DNA of 64,000 nt from Flavobacterium seoulense (GCF_000695795.1 NZ_JNCA01000013.1:62001-126000), one strand, 5' to 3'; shown: positions 8,718 to 18,589, numbered from the stretch's first letter. The notes: generated by a model not told the origin, from the sequence alone. Made by a program: numbers and translations.

Positions 8718-10853
8718 TTATCTATAAAAGCCCATAGATACTCCACCGTCAACATTTAATGCATTCCCTGTTGATTTGCTTAACAAACCTCCAACAAAAG
8801 CATAACATGCGTTAGCGATATCGTCTGGTAATATAATTTCGTTTAATAAAGTACGCTTAGCGTAGTAAGCTGGCAATTCAGCTACAGTAATTCCGTAAGC
8901 TTTAGCACGTCCTTCAGCCCATCCACCTGACCAAATGTTTGAATCAGAGATTACAGCATCTGGGTTTACAGTGTTCACACGGATTTTATCAGCTCCTAAT
9001 TCAGCAGCCATCAAACGAGTCAAGTGAGCCTGAGCCGCTTTAGCTGAACCGTATCCAGGGTTGTTTGGTCCTGCAACAACTGCATTTTTAGATACGATGT
9101 TTACGATATCTCCACCAAAACCTTGCTTACGCATTACTTCGATTCCAGCTTTAGAAACAATAAATTGTCCTTTAACTAAGATATCATATAATCTATCCCA
9201 CTCCTCTAATGAATGCTCAGCAATTGATTTAGAAATACTGATTCCTGCATTGTTAACTACAATATCAACTCCTCCAAATGCTAAACAAGCAGCATCTAAA
9301 GCTAAAGCTGTACTAGCATCATCAGTAACGTTTAATAAAGTACTAGAAACAGCATCTTTACCAAAAGTTTTTACGAAATCAGCAGTTGCTCCTTCTAAAC
9401 GCTCTTCGTTAATATCATTGATTACGATACAAGCACCTTCTTCAGCGAATTTTTTAGCGATAGCCTTACCAATTCCTCCTGCAGAACCAGTAATTAAAGC
9501 GATTCTTCCAGATAATGCTTTTGGTTTTGGCATACGTGATAATTTAGCTTCTTCTAACAACCAATACTCGATATCAAAAGCTTCCTGACGTGGTAATGCA
9601 ATGTACTCAGAAACTGCCTCAGCTCCTTTCATTACATTTACAGCATTTGTATAATATTCAGATGCCAAACGAGCCATTGTTTTGTCTTTTGCAAAAGTAA
9701 ACATACCAACTCCTGGATATAAAATTACAACCGGGTTTGGATCACGCATTGCTGGTGAGTTCGATTTTTTGCAAGTGTTATAGTACTCAGTGTACATTTG
9801 ACGATACGCTTCAAAAGCAGGAGCTAACTTCGCTTTGATAGCATCAACATCAGATAAATCTTCGTTTGGAGCCAATTCGATTACTAAAGGACTAATTTTA
9901 GTTCTCAAGAAGTGGTCAGGACAAGAAGTTCCAAGAGGAGCTAATTTCTCTAAATCATTAGAGTTGATGAATTCTAAAACTCTTGCGTCATCAGTATAGT
10001 GACCAATCATTTTACGCTCAGAAGAACAGAAACCTCTCAAGATTGGAGCTAATTTAGCAGCCTGTACTTTACGAGCTTCAACATCTAAACTTTCGATTTT
10101 TTGACCTCCAAAAACAGGACGTGTTTTTCCGTAGTTAGACTCTAAATACTCAGCACATTTCTCGATTACTTCAAGAGTGTTGATATAACTTTCGTATGAA
10201 GTATCTCCCCAAGTAAATAAACCGTGAGATCCTAACATTACTCCTTTTAATTTTTTTCCTTTAGCAGCAGCTTCTTCAAGGCAGGCACGCATTTGCAAAC
10301 CTAAGTCGAAACCTGGACGTTGCCATCCAACCCATCCAATCTCACCATTGAATAATTCTTCAGTGATTTTTTTACCGTCTTTTGCAGCAGCAATAGCAAT
10401 AGCAGCATCCGGGTGTAAGTGATCGATGTGAGCAAATGGTAAGAAACCGTGTAATGGAGTATCGATTGAAGGCGCTTTTGAAGCTAAATCAAAAATACAG
10501 TGGTTGAATAATTCCACCATTTCGTCTTCATGCTCGATTCCTCTGTAAACGTTTTCTAAGTTGCGTAATCTTTCTAAGTAAAGAGCAGCACAACCTGATT
10601 TTGTTAATGTTCCAATATCACCACCAGAACCTTTAATCCACATTACTTCAGAATCAGCTCCTGTTAATGGATCTTTATCAGTAATTTTTACAGAAGTATT
10701 ACCACCCCCGTAGTTCGTTAATCTCAAATCAGCTCCTAATAAATTAGAGCGATAGATAAAAAGTGCTACTTCATCTCCTGCTAGTTCAGCAGCTTTTGCA
10801 TCATCCCAAAGGTAACTTACGTGTTTAAAAGTCATTGTGTTTGTATTTGACAT
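8718..10853 (-). CDS. rhaEW: Bifunctional rhamnulose-1-phosphate aldolase / lactaldehyde dehydrogenase (RhaEW)
   Basis: 711 residues in two domains. Residues 1 to about 430 are a class II aldolase/adducin domain with zinc-ligand histidines (TPLHGFLPFAHIDHLHPD, LGSHGLFTWG). Residues about 445-711 are a short-chain dehydrogenase with the TGSAGGIGKAIAKK nucleotide loop, NNAG, and a YGSAKAAQ active site. Family knowledge: the aldolase splits rhamnulose-1-phosphate into DHAP and L-lactaldehyde, and the dehydrogenase oxidises lactaldehyde to lactate. This is the step that links rhamnose to the adjacent lutABC operon. It is 32 bp downstream of rhaT and probably co-transcribed with it. Confidence 0.93.
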   Translation of the reverse strand: MSNTNTMTFKHVSYLWDDAKAAELAGDEVALFIYRSNLLGADLRLTNYGGGNTSVKITDKDPLTGADSEVMWIKGSGGDIGTLTKSGCAALYLERLRNLENVYRGIEHEDEMVELFNHCIFDLASKAPSIDTPLHGFLPFAHIDHLHPDAAIAIAAAKDGKKITEELFNGEIGWVGWQRPGFDLGLQMRACLEEAAAKGKKLKGVMLGSHGLFTWGDTSYESYINTLEVIEKCAEYLESNYGKTRPVFGGQKIESLDVEARKVQAAKLAPILRGFCSSERKMIGHYTDDARVLEFINSNDLEKLAPLGTSCPDHFLRTKISPLVIELAPNEDLSDVDAIKAKLAPAFEAYRQMYTEYYNTCKKSNSPAMRDPNPVVILYPGVGMFTFAKDKTMARLASEYYTNAVNVMKGAEAVSEYIALPRQEAFDIEYWLLEEAKLSRMPKPKALSGRIALITGSAGGIGKAIAKKFAEEGACIVINDINEERLEGATADFVKTFGKDAVSSTLLNVTDDASTALALDAACLAFGGVDIVVNNAGISISKSIAEHSLEEWDRLYDILVKGQFIVSKAGIEVMRKQGFGGDIVNIVSKNAVVAGPNNPGYGSAKAAQAHLTRLMAAELGADKIRVNTVNPDAVISDSNIWSGGWAEGRAKAYGITVAELPAYYAKRTLLNEIILPDDIANACYAFVGGLLSKSTGNALNVDGGVSMGFYR

Positions 10854-10885
10854 TGTTATATTAAATTTAAAATTGTTAATCTATT

Positions 10886-11956
10886 TTATAGTGAATTCCC
10901 TATACCAACTAAAACAATTGACAAGAACATTAATGAAATTCCGAAAAAGAAAACTTTATAAGTCTTATCCGAAACACCTTTCCATTCTTTCAAATAGAAG
11001 CCCCAGAAATTAGCTGTCAAGATAATTGTTGACATGTGTAAAATCCAAGATCCTGCTCCATTCCCCATTTTACTTTCTCCCATTCCATAGAAGAAAAATT
11101 GTAAAAACCACATTGTTCCGGCAATAGCAGAAAATATAACGTTTTTAGCAATAGGAGTATTTGCATTAGTATAATCGCTAAATGTTTTATTTTTAAAATT
11201 AAGGTACATACACCATAAGAAATTGGTTGTAAGACCTCCCCAAAGCAACACTACATAAGTAACGTTATTTTGGTACAAAAATTCTCCCTGTCCTGGATTT
11301 AATACTTTCCAAGCCTCATTAGCTGTATCAGCCATTGCTTTTCCTGCTTCAATTCCGAAATTAAAGAACGAACTTAAAATACCTGAAATAATAGCAATGA
11401 TAAGACCTTTAACCAAGTTAAAATCTTTGTCTTTGTCCTCATGTCCTACAGCAAAGTCTTTTTCTTTAAGTGTTCCTGCTTTTCCTAAGAATACAATTCC
11501 TAAAATACAAACTAATACCCCTAACAAAACTAATTGTCCTCCTGAAGTAGAAGCCATTTCAGTAAATGATTCTTTTCCTGTAGTAGGATTAAAATTATAA
11601 TAAATAGGCGGTACTAAAGCTCCAAAAGCCGAGCAAAAACCTAAAGTAATCGAATTTCCTAATGACATTCCTAAATAACGAACACCTAAACCGTATGTTA
11701 ATCCTCCAATTCCCCAAATTAATCCCATTGTATAAGTAACGGTTTTAATTGATGGCGAAGCAGCAGCAATAATATCAGTGAAATTTGGAATCGTTAAGTA
11801 AGCTGCCAATGGCGGAACAATCAACCATGAAAAAAAACCTCCTACAATCCAGTAGCTTTCCCAAGCCCAACCTTTGACCTTTTTAAAAGGCATATAAAAA
11901 CTTCCGGAAGAAAATCCTCCAATTGAGTGAAAAAGAATACCAAGAATTGATTCCAT
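10886..11956 (-). CDS. rhaT: L-rhamnose/proton symporter RhaT
   Basis: 356 residues with about ten hydrophobic segments, as in the RhaT family of the drug/metabolite transporter superfamily. The N-terminal GILFHSIGGFSSGSFYMPFKKVKGW segment and the GLIWGIGGLTYGLGVRYLGMSLG segment are strongly typical. It imports L-rhamnose through the inner membrane with protons. It lies directly upstream of the aldolase gene. A 206-bp region ahead of it holds a palindrome that may bind the GntR regulator encoded next door. Confidence 0.93.
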   Translation of the reverse strand: MESILGILFHSIGGFSSGSFYMPFKKVKGWAWESYWIVGGFFSWLIVPPLAAYLTIPNFTDIIAAASPSIKTVTYTMGLIWGIGGLTYGLGVRYLGMSLGNSITLGFCSAFGALVPPIYYNFNPTTGKESFTEMASTSGGQLVLLGVLVCILGIVFLGKAGTLKEKDFAVGHEDKDKDFNLVKGLIIAIISGILSSFFNFGIEAGKAMADTANEAWKVLNPGQGEFLYQNNVTYVVLLWGGLTTNFLWCMYLNFKNKTFSDYTNANTPIAKNVIFSAIAGTMWFLQFFFYGMGESKMGNGAGSWILHMSTIILTANFWGFYLKEWKGVSDKTYKVFFFGISLMFLSIVLVGIGNSL

Positions 11957-12019
11957 AAATAAATTTAAGTTAAAGGTTAATTAAATAGAAGTGTAAAATA
12001 AAAAAAAAGGAAATTTAAA

Positions 12020-12034
12020 ACTGTCCTGTACAGT
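12020..12034. promoter_or_regulatory. Palindrome in the rhaT promoter, candidate GntR operator
   Basis: ACTGT-CCTGT-ACAGT, a 5-bp dyad that also contains CTGTACAG. It lies 64 bp upstream of rhaT and just downstream of the GntR gene. GntR proteins bind short dyads as dimers, so this is a reasonable target, but no second copy was found in the window. Confidence 0.35.
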
Positions 12035-12162
12035 CCTTGTATTGGCAAGATTTATGAGTATTTTAAACATTTATTACAGATTTTATACTAATTGTTAAAA
12101 ATCGATCAAAATTATCAGCATAAAAGATAATTGAAAATAGAGCGGTTAAACAACCCAAACAC

Positions 12163-13194
12163 CTACAAAGAACCTCTGAGAATCAATTTAAAAGGATTTT
12201 CAATATGCTCTTTATTATTTTCTAACACTAAATTTGCTGCTGTAATTCCCATCATTTTAAAATCTGTAGAAATAGTGGTCAGTCCATTCATTATATAATT
12301 TTTTAATGGCGTTTCATTGTAGGAAATCAAACCTACCTGCTTTCCTACCGTTAAATTCAGGCTAATGATTTTATCGAGAATTTTAACCAAATCTTCTTCC
12401 ATCAGGTTAATATAGACTTCTCCTTCGCTTACTTTTTCTTCATCAAGATTATTAACGATTTTAAAGTTAAACGCATAATTGTAACAAAAATTCTCAAAGC
12501 CTTTTACAATCTCTTTCGAGAAATAACTATTAACAGGGAAAATCAATTTTAAAGTATGGTATTTACTCAAAGGCTCTAAAGCTTCACTTAAAGCATTGTA
12601 GATATCAAGTTCAAAATTTTCATAAACGGCAGCATAATCTCCGCTAATATTTTTGATTTTTTTACCAACTAGGATTAATTTATCTTTTGGAATATCTTCA
12701 ATCAATAATCGATAAGCATCTGATTTTTCGATAAAATGGGGGATAATAACATAATGAGTATATTCTGTTTTTTGTTGCTTCAGTAATTTTTTGAACAAAG
12801 CATAATCATTATTATAAATGTAAAAATCAATTGCGGCTTTATCTCCCAGAGTTTCAACAAAGGCATCATAAATTATTTTTTTATGCGCACTTAGTTTATT
12901 AAACATTAAAAATATCTTAATATCCTGCGAAACATCAGTATTGGCAATAAAATAACCTTTACCATGAAAAGCTTCTAAAATTCCCATTTTTCGGAGAATA
13001 TTATAGCCTTTTTCAACTGTAACTCTCGACATTTCGTATTGAAAACTGAGTTCATTAATAGAAGGCATTGCATCTCCTGTTTTCAAAACTCCCTGCTTAA
13101 TAGCATTTAGAATAGCATTTACTAATTGCTGGTATTTTGGCGTAGCCGAAAATTCATCAATAGTGAGACTATCTATTTTTGAAGTTTTTTTCAT
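12163..13194 (-). CDS. GntR-family regulator with sugar-binding-like domain, probable rhamnose regulator
   Basis: 343 residues. Residues about 15-80 are a GntR winged helix-turn-helix (ending HGKGYFI). Residues about 90-343 resemble a periplasmic-binding-protein/LacI ligand domain (KIFLMFNKLS..., a GLISYNETPLKNYIMNGLTTISTDF segment). Proteins of this build are common sugar regulators in Bacteroidota. Its place immediately upstream of rhaT suggests it senses rhamnose or an intermediate. Whether it represses or activates cannot be told from sequence. A TATATTTG promoter match lies at 13226-13233. Confidence 0.85.
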   Translation of the reverse strand: MKKTSKIDSLTIDEFSATPKYQQLVNAILNAIKQGVLKTGDAMPSINELSFQYEMSRVTVEKGYNILRKMGILEAFHGKGYFIANTDVSQDIKIFLMFNKLSAHKKIIYDAFVETLGDKAAIDFYIYNNDYALFKKLLKQQKTEYTHYVIIPHFIEKSDAYRLLIEDIPKDKLILVGKKIKNISGDYAAVYENFELDIYNALSEALEPLSKYHTLKLIFPVNSYFSKEIVKGFENFCYNYAFNFKIVNNLDEEKVSEGEVYINLMEEDLVKILDKIISLNLTVGKQVGLISYNETPLKNYIMNGLTTISTDFKMMGITAANLVLENNKEHIENPFKLILRGSL

Positions 13195-13225
13195 CTATTA
13201 TGCACTGAAATTAAAAATCAGACGT

Positions 13226-13233
13226 CAAATATA
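13226..13233 (-). promoter_or_regulatory. Putative -7 promoter element of the GntR gene
   Basis: Minus-strand TATATTTG, an exact TANNTTTG match 32 bp before the start codon. No clear -33 element. Confidence 0.35.
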
Positions 13234-13319
13234 GTATTAAAAAAAACTCTAATCTATAAATTTAGTATCGAAAAAATTAAAAGACTATATTTTACACTTT
13301 AATTACTAAATAGTATCTA

Positions 13320-14687
13320 TTAGTACTTTCTTTTTAACCACTCTTCTGGAACCGGAATTATACAAATATTCATACTGCGATTATCTTCGCTCAACATAGC
13401 CGACTGAATTTGGATTTTAGTTCCGTCAGGACTCATCGTAGGATGTGGATGATCAGATGCTGTTGTTTTATGACCTGTAGAAAGCAATAACATTTCATGA
13501 GTATGGCGATCAATCAGATAAATACTTCTAGAAAAATCATCTCCTACCGCCCATCGGCCGTCCGGCGAACCACTTACATGCCATAAACCGCTACCTTTCT
13601 CGGTTTGACCTTCTATTCTCATTTCTCTGGTTCGAAAATTTACAATACCCAATCCCGTTGGTTTTTCTCTTGTTCCCGAAATTCCCCAGGCTGCTTCCTG
13701 CCCAGGATTAGCTCCGCTTACTGCCGTACCAGTGGTATCTAAACCTTGAATTTTTCGGTGCCCCATAATCGCAAATGCTACTTCGTCTTTACTAATTACC
13801 GCTTCATGCGTTACCCATTCGTATTCTGATTCGGGATATAATGGTCGAAGTCCTGTTCCGTCACTCAACACAGTCCAGGTACGTTGTGGAGATTTCCCTC
13901 CTGTTTCCCAGCAAAAAACAATTTCGCCCGCTACCCAAGGATTGGTTTGTATGTGTCCTACTTGAAAAGGAACTGATATCACATGTTTTAACTCGGCAGT
14001 ATGTACATTCATAGCTGCAATTCCTGAAGGCCCTGCTCCCATTTTTCTGGGACCATAACTTTCTTCCAATTTTGTATCAGGAGCCAAATGTCTCGCTGCT
14101 TCTTCTTTTCCTACTCTAAAATAAGCCCAGTTTTCATCACCATCCAAAGCCAAATCACCACCTGCTCCTATCTCTGGTTTTATGGTGCCGCAAATTCGCT
14201 GATAGTAATTTGCTTTTTTAAGTTTTCCAATTTCACTATCAGCGAATAATTTTTCCAAATCTACTTCTACAATTTGCATTGCTGCCGGTTCCGATTTATC
14301 AACTTTAGTTTTATTTACAGCCTTATCTGATGCTTTTCTCATAAAATAAAGCTTCATGCTATTACGTGCTACATTGAGCATGCCTACAAAACCACCTTCG
14401 GTTACCTGAACCATTTCACCAGTTTGCTCATTTACAGCCATCGCTTCACCTTCTACTCTATTCGAACGAAAAATAAGCCACTTCCCATCAGATGTCCATT
14501 GATTGTGTGTTTGATAAATTTTATTATCACCCATTGGTTTACTAGTCAAAAAAGTCAGCATCGTTCCCGTAACAGGATCTTTTACCACTTTTTGTTCCGA
14601 AGGAAATCGTTTTCCTATTTGCGCATTGGCATTCGCCGTTAGCAATAAAAAACTACTCAAAATGCTAATAATAGTAAACTGTTTCAT
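13320..14687 (-). CDS. Secreted PL22-like oligogalacturonate lyase (beta-propeller)
   Basis: 455 residues with a cleavable signal peptide ending ANANAQ. The rest is a seven-bladed beta-propeller with repeated WTSDGKWLIF/SPDGRWAVGDD/MSPDGTKIQI blade motifs. Three segments match oligogalacturonate lyases of family PL22 in order: VGHIQTNPW (the expected catalytic base His), WVTHEAV, and the SDHPHPTMSPDG metal-site region. The family cleaves unsaturated di- and oligogalacturonides from pectin by beta-elimination. Bacterial PL22 enzymes are often cytoplasmic, whereas this one is exported. It is 11 bp downstream of the GH28 gene, so one transcript is likely. Confidence 0.75.
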   Translation of the reverse strand: MKQFTIISILSSFLLLTANANAQIGKRFPSEQKVVKDPVTGTMLTFLTSKPMGDNKIYQTHNQWTSDGKWLIFRSNRVEGEAMAVNEQTGEMVQVTEGGFVGMLNVARNSMKLYFMRKASDKAVNKTKVDKSEPAAMQIVEVDLEKLFADSEIGKLKKANYYQRICGTIKPEIGAGGDLALDGDENWAYFRVGKEEAARHLAPDTKLEESYGPRKMGAGPSGIAAMNVHTAELKHVISVPFQVGHIQTNPWVAGEIVFCWETGGKSPQRTWTVLSDGTGLRPLYPESEYEWVTHEAVISKDEVAFAIMGHRKIQGLDTTGTAVSGANPGQEAAWGISGTREKPTGLGIVNFRTREMRIEGQTEKGSGLWHVSGSPDGRWAVGDDFSRSIYLIDRHTHEMLLLSTGHKTTASDHPHPTMSPDGTKIQIQSAMLSEDNRSMNICIIPVPEEWLKRKY

Positions 14688-14698
14688 ATATGATAGTA

Positions 14699-16267
14699 TT
14701 AATAGGTTTTGTTTTTTATTGTTTTCAATTCCAAATCTTTCAAAGGCTTGCTATCTTTTACTGAAAAATTATCAACGTTCTTCAACACAATTGATGACGA
14801 ATTTTCTCCTTTATCCATGGTGACATTTCGAAGTTTAATTCCATTTACATCGTTTACTATTATCGCGGGACGTGTTTCATTCCCCATCAAATAGAGATTA
14901 ATATTATTCAATTCTATGTTTTTAACATGCCGGATAAAAAATCCGTAGGCAGGAATTATTCCGAATTTTTGTGGCTCCGGATATGCTTTTTCAAATTCCG
15001 GAACTTGTTGCTGAATATTTTTTATCGAAAGAGAATCAAGCGGACGGTACCAAATACTGATATTACTCAAACGTACCTCTTCAATATCATGACCCGGAAT
15101 TCCGCTAATTAGTGTTGCAAAACGGGAATCGGCATTGTACACATTGATGTTACTGATATTAATACGCTTCAAAGATCCTATTGGTGTGCCTTCTGGTGCC
15201 CGCATTCTACCACCAAGGCGTAAAAAAATAGGTGAATTAATAATATCCCGCATGGTAATATTAGTAATCGTAACATCTTCCAGCAAACCACCATCGACAG
15301 TTTCAAGTGCTAATCCGCGGCAATATTCGAAAATACAATTACTTATTGTAATATTTTTAAAACCACCATTCGATTCGGTTCCAAATTTAATACGGCCTGT
15401 TGGTCCTTCTTTATCTGGCACTAAATGAGCTTCATTACGCTGATACGTTCCATTGTAAAAAGTACCACGATCAAAACCGCTTACGCTACAATTAGTAATT
15501 GTTACATTTTCGGTTGGTCTGGCATAGCCCAAAGCAAAGGAACTTTTTAAACAAATTCCGTCATCCCAAGGAGAATTAACAGTGCAATTTGAAACACGAA
15601 CATTTTTACAGCAATCAATATCAATTCCGTCCCGATTAGTATCAATCTTAAGATTATCAATTGTTAAATTATTTACTCCTGTTGCTAATATCCCAAAATG
15701 ACCGCCATATAAAATCGTAAAATCTTTCAATATTACGTTTCGGCATAATTTTAAAGCAATGGCTTTGTTGCCTATTGGCGCCCGCAATGGTCCATGTCTG
15801 GTTAGTCCTTTACCATGAATTATTCCCGGACCAAGAATAGAAATGTCTTCTAAATTCTCGCCCCAAATTAAGCTGTTATGCCAATGACTGTGTCCAAAAT
15901 CCTGAAAAGTATCATTAATTGCGGTTTCGGGTGCATCATAACCCAAATCTCCTGAAAGTGTTGCCGCTTCAATTGTAGCCCCCTGATCTAAATAAAGTGA
16001 AATATGACTTTTAAGCCGGATTGAAAAACTAAGATAAGTTCCCGCTGGAAAATAAACCGTACCTCCGCCTGCTTTGGCAGCAGCTTCAATAGTTTTATTA
16101 ATAGCTTGGGTGTCTAAAGTTTTACTATCACCTTTAGCACCAAAATTCCTAACATTAAAAACAGTTTCCTGTGCCGCCTGAATAGTACTCAAACTTAAAA
16201 ATATAAAACAGAAACACAGTAAATATTTCGGCAAAAATAGTTTGACAAAGCCAATGCTTTTTTTCAT
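14699..16267 (-). CDS. GH28-family glycoside hydrolase (rhamnogalacturonan/polygalacturonan type)
   Basis: 522 residues with a signal peptide (cleavage near IQAAQ). A right-handed beta-helix of the polygalacturonase fold: NVRNFGAKGDSKTLDTQAI start, repeated N-I-T-I-S-N rungs. Of the GH28 active-site motifs, NRDGIDID and WDDGICLKS (catalytic aspartates) are present. The usual GHG histidine and RIK pair are not seen; GTESNGGFKN follows GRIKF where they would be expected. Loss of these is known in rhamnogalacturonan-acting members, so the backbone of rhamnogalacturonan is the likely target. The upstream gap (16268-16419) contains two CATCCTG words 11 bp apart. Confidence 0.85.
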   Translation of the reverse strand: MKKSIGFVKLFLPKYLLCFCFIFLSLSTIQAAQETVFNVRNFGAKGDSKTLDTQAINKTIEAAAKAGGGTVYFPAGTYLSFSIRLKSHISLYLDQGATIEAATLSGDLGYDAPETAINDTFQDFGHSHWHNSLIWGENLEDISILGPGIIHGKGLTRHGPLRAPIGNKAIALKLCRNVILKDFTILYGGHFGILATGVNNLTIDNLKIDTNRDGIDIDCCKNVRVSNCTVNSPWDDGICLKSSFALGYARPTENVTITNCSVSGFDRGTFYNGTYQRNEAHLVPDKEGPTGRIKFGTESNGGFKNITISNCIFEYCRGLALETVDGGLLEDVTITNITMRDIINSPIFLRLGGRMRAPEGTPIGSLKRINISNINVYNADSRFATLISGIPGHDIEEVRLSNISIWYRPLDSLSIKNIQQQVPEFEKAYPEPQKFGIIPAYGFFIRHVKNIELNNINLYLMGNETRPAIIVNDVNGIKLRNVTMDKGENSSSIVLKNVDNFSVKDSKPLKDLELKTIKNKTY

Positions 16268-16419
16268 AACCCTAAAGAAAATTGATTGATAATTCTATGC
16301 AATTTACAAATTCAAAATAAATAGTCATCCTGCTTCATCCTGTATTGAAAAATGTTTTTAAATAAAAAAACTAGTAAACTTTATATTTACCGGCTATATT
16401 ATACAATTCGAATGTAATT

Positions 16420-18441
16420 CTAATACTTCACAACTTTATTTTCTCCATTTGCAAAAGATACTTTTACTGTATTTTCTTCCGAAGAAAAATCAATCTTTTT
16501 AACAGCTAATAATTCTTTATCAGACCATTTTTCTCCTGACTTTTTCCAAAGCATTAAAGTAGCATAAATAGTGGATTGTTCTTTTTGAGGAACATAGTTA
16601 TTCGAAAGATTAATAACCGAACTTTCATCAGCTTCGGGATGCAAACCTTTGGCTGTAACAACTTCTGATTTATCCCAACCCAGAAGCGGAATCATTGCTA
16701 ATTGGTATTTTCCATTATCAATAATTGTCACTTCATGATTTTTTATTTTTCGAATAGTAGTTTTAATTTCACCATTCAATTTTGGTAAGGCATAATGTCC
16801 TAAACGCATTGCTAATGGCACAGTACTATTATTTTTATCCACTCTTAAAATTCCGTTTGCCAATGGAATATCAGCAAGATTGAATTTTACATTTGCATCG
16901 GTTTCTAAAACTACATCTCTGTAATAAATGCCATCTTCAAACTTTTTAAAATTGTACAAACGAAAAGCTTCCCATTTATCTGATTTATTTTTGATGACAT
17001 AATTCATCGCTACTTCGCCATTTTCACCATCAGCCTGCCAGAGAAAAGCGCTGTTATACGAAAGTCGGTTGTAGTTTTCGGTCGATCTGAATTTTTGCCA
17101 GTCGTCTTTTACTTTGGCATTACACCAGGCTCTTACTTCCGAAGCGCCAATATTTGGATAATCAGTAATCAGAATTTCAGAAATGCCCTGAAATTTATTG
17201 TACACCTTATTTTTCCTGAATTCGGTTTCCCAGGCACCATTATTTTCTTTGGCTGTCCAAAACGGATTATCATCAGGAACTAATAAACCGAAAAATATTT
17301 TTCCCATCCAATACACACTTCCGCGACAGCTGTAAATTTGTACCGCAGGTTCGAAAGGTCCATAAACGCCCAATGTAGGAACATTATCCTGCATAAAATC
17401 AGGATGTGTAAAAAATTGTTTTATCACTCCCGAAGCTATTCTTCGCATCCAACCGTAATTAATCGATGCATCTTTTTGAAATCCCATTAATGGAAACGGA
17501 ATCACAGCTCCTACTCTGTAACTCATGCTTCTGCCCCACACAATCATTTCGCCATTCTCACTAAATAAATACGGATAATTATTGTTTAAATCGCTAAAGT
17601 TTTTTTCAAATTTGGCAGCATATTCCGGGTAATATTTCTTTCCAAAATATTCTGACCACATCATACCATACATTTGAAAAGCCCACATACTGTAATAATC
17701 ATACGCCGGACTGTCGTTGTACCAACCATTTCCACGATAATCTAACAACGATTTATCTAAATATTCGACCAATAATTTTTCGTTGACAGCATAACCGTGT
17801 TGTTTAAAGAAACTCAGCACAAAAATGTTGAAGAATTTCCAATTCGAATTCACCGTAGGTCCATCGCCATAACTCAACATTGATTTTGCCAAAGCATCTT
17901 TTTGTTCCTGAGTCAAAGGATTCCACAATACTTCAGGGTTAACCAATAACGAAATGGATAAAGCACCAAATTCTACTAAATTCTGACTTGGCCCGCCATT
18001 TTTAGAACGAGGAACAATATATGAAGCACTTTTAGGATTAGTTAATTGCGTAATTTGGTGTCGGTAATAATCGGCAACTTTTATGTTATTGATTACTAAT
18101 TCCGGATTTTCTTTTAAAAGAGGAGCTGCTACAAATAGCGTTCTGCATAAGCCTTCCAGTTTTTCAGTTGGAACTTTAGACTCATCCTGCGGATAACTTT
18201 TCCCTTCTTGTTTTGGGAATTTCATTGGATCATCTAATGAATGAATGTAACCGAAAGCACCTTCCAGAAGATACATCGCAGCATCTTTCCAGTGCTGTTT
18301 TGTCATTCCTGTTTCAGGACTTAATTTAAAATCAGGATTCTTAATTTCGAATACTGAATTTGTTGGTTTTTCAACTGCTTGTTGCGCCCAGATGGGTAAT
18401 CCAAAAAGTAATAGTAAAACTAAAAGTTGGTGATTTTTCAT
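16420..18441 (-). CDS. Secreted DUF2264 protein, probable glycoside hydrolase
   Basis: 673 residues with a signal peptide ending WAQQ. The first about 400 residues are an alpha-helical DUF2264 domain (MTKQHWKDAAMYLLEG, GDGPTVNSNWKFFNIF, WYNDSPAYDYYSMWAF), a fold like (alpha/alpha)6 barrels; the rest is beta-rich. As I recall, CAZy lists this family as GH154 with beta-glucuronidase activity, but this is from memory and not visible in the sequence. Position inside the pectin cluster fits removal of glucuronic acid from side chains. It has its own promoter match (18474-18481), so it is probably a separate transcript from the GH43/GH27 unit. Confidence 0.8.
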   Translation of the reverse strand: MKNHQLLVLLLLFGLPIWAQQAVEKPTNSVFEIKNPDFKLSPETGMTKQHWKDAAMYLLEGAFGYIHSLDDPMKFPKQEGKSYPQDESKVPTEKLEGLCRTLFVAAPLLKENPELVINNIKVADYYRHQITQLTNPKSASYIVPRSKNGGPSQNLVEFGALSISLLVNPEVLWNPLTQEQKDALAKSMLSYGDGPTVNSNWKFFNIFVLSFFKQHGYAVNEKLLVEYLDKSLLDYRGNGWYNDSPAYDYYSMWAFQMYGMMWSEYFGKKYYPEYAAKFEKNFSDLNNNYPYLFSENGEMIVWGRSMSYRVGAVIPFPLMGFQKDASINYGWMRRIASGVIKQFFTHPDFMQDNVPTLGVYGPFEPAVQIYSCRGSVYWMGKIFFGLLVPDDNPFWTAKENNGAWETEFRKNKVYNKFQGISEILITDYPNIGASEVRAWCNAKVKDDWQKFRSTENYNRLSYNSAFLWQADGENGEVAMNYVIKNKSDKWEAFRLYNFKKFEDGIYYRDVVLETDANVKFNLADIPLANGILRVDKNNSTVPLAMRLGHYALPKLNGEIKTTIRKIKNHEVTIIDNGKYQLAMIPLLGWDKSEVVTAKGLHPEADESSVINLSNNYVPQKEQSTIYATLMLWKKSGEKWSDKELLAVKKIDFSSEENTVKVSFANGENKVVKY

Positions 18442-18473
18442 AAATTTTAAACGAAATTTTGGTTTGGTTGTTT

Positions 18474-18481
18474 CAAAGATA
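18474..18481 (-). promoter_or_regulatory. Putative -7 promoter element of the DUF2264 gene
   Basis: Minus-strand TATCTTTG matches TANNTTTG exactly, 33 bp before the start and downstream of the GH43 terminator. No clear -33 element. Confidence 0.35.
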
Positions 18482-18530
18482 AAAAGTCAATCTATCTAAT
18501 AGCACTACTTCCTACCAGTTTGTTACTAAC

Positions 18531-18561
18531 TTTAAAAACAAAAAGCACTTATAAAAGTGCT
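18531..18561 (-). terminator. Terminator after the double GH43 gene
   Basis: On the minus strand AGCACTTTTATAAGTGCT forms a stem with 7-bp arms, followed by TTTTGTTTTT, 30 bp beyond the GH43 stop. Confidence 0.75.
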
Positions 18562-18589
18562 CTCTGTTCTTTAGATGATAGTTGTATTT

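Noticed and set aside
9061-9588. 175-codon frame opposite the aldolase gene
   Set aside because: It lies fully inside rhaEW on the other strand and shows no family resemblance.
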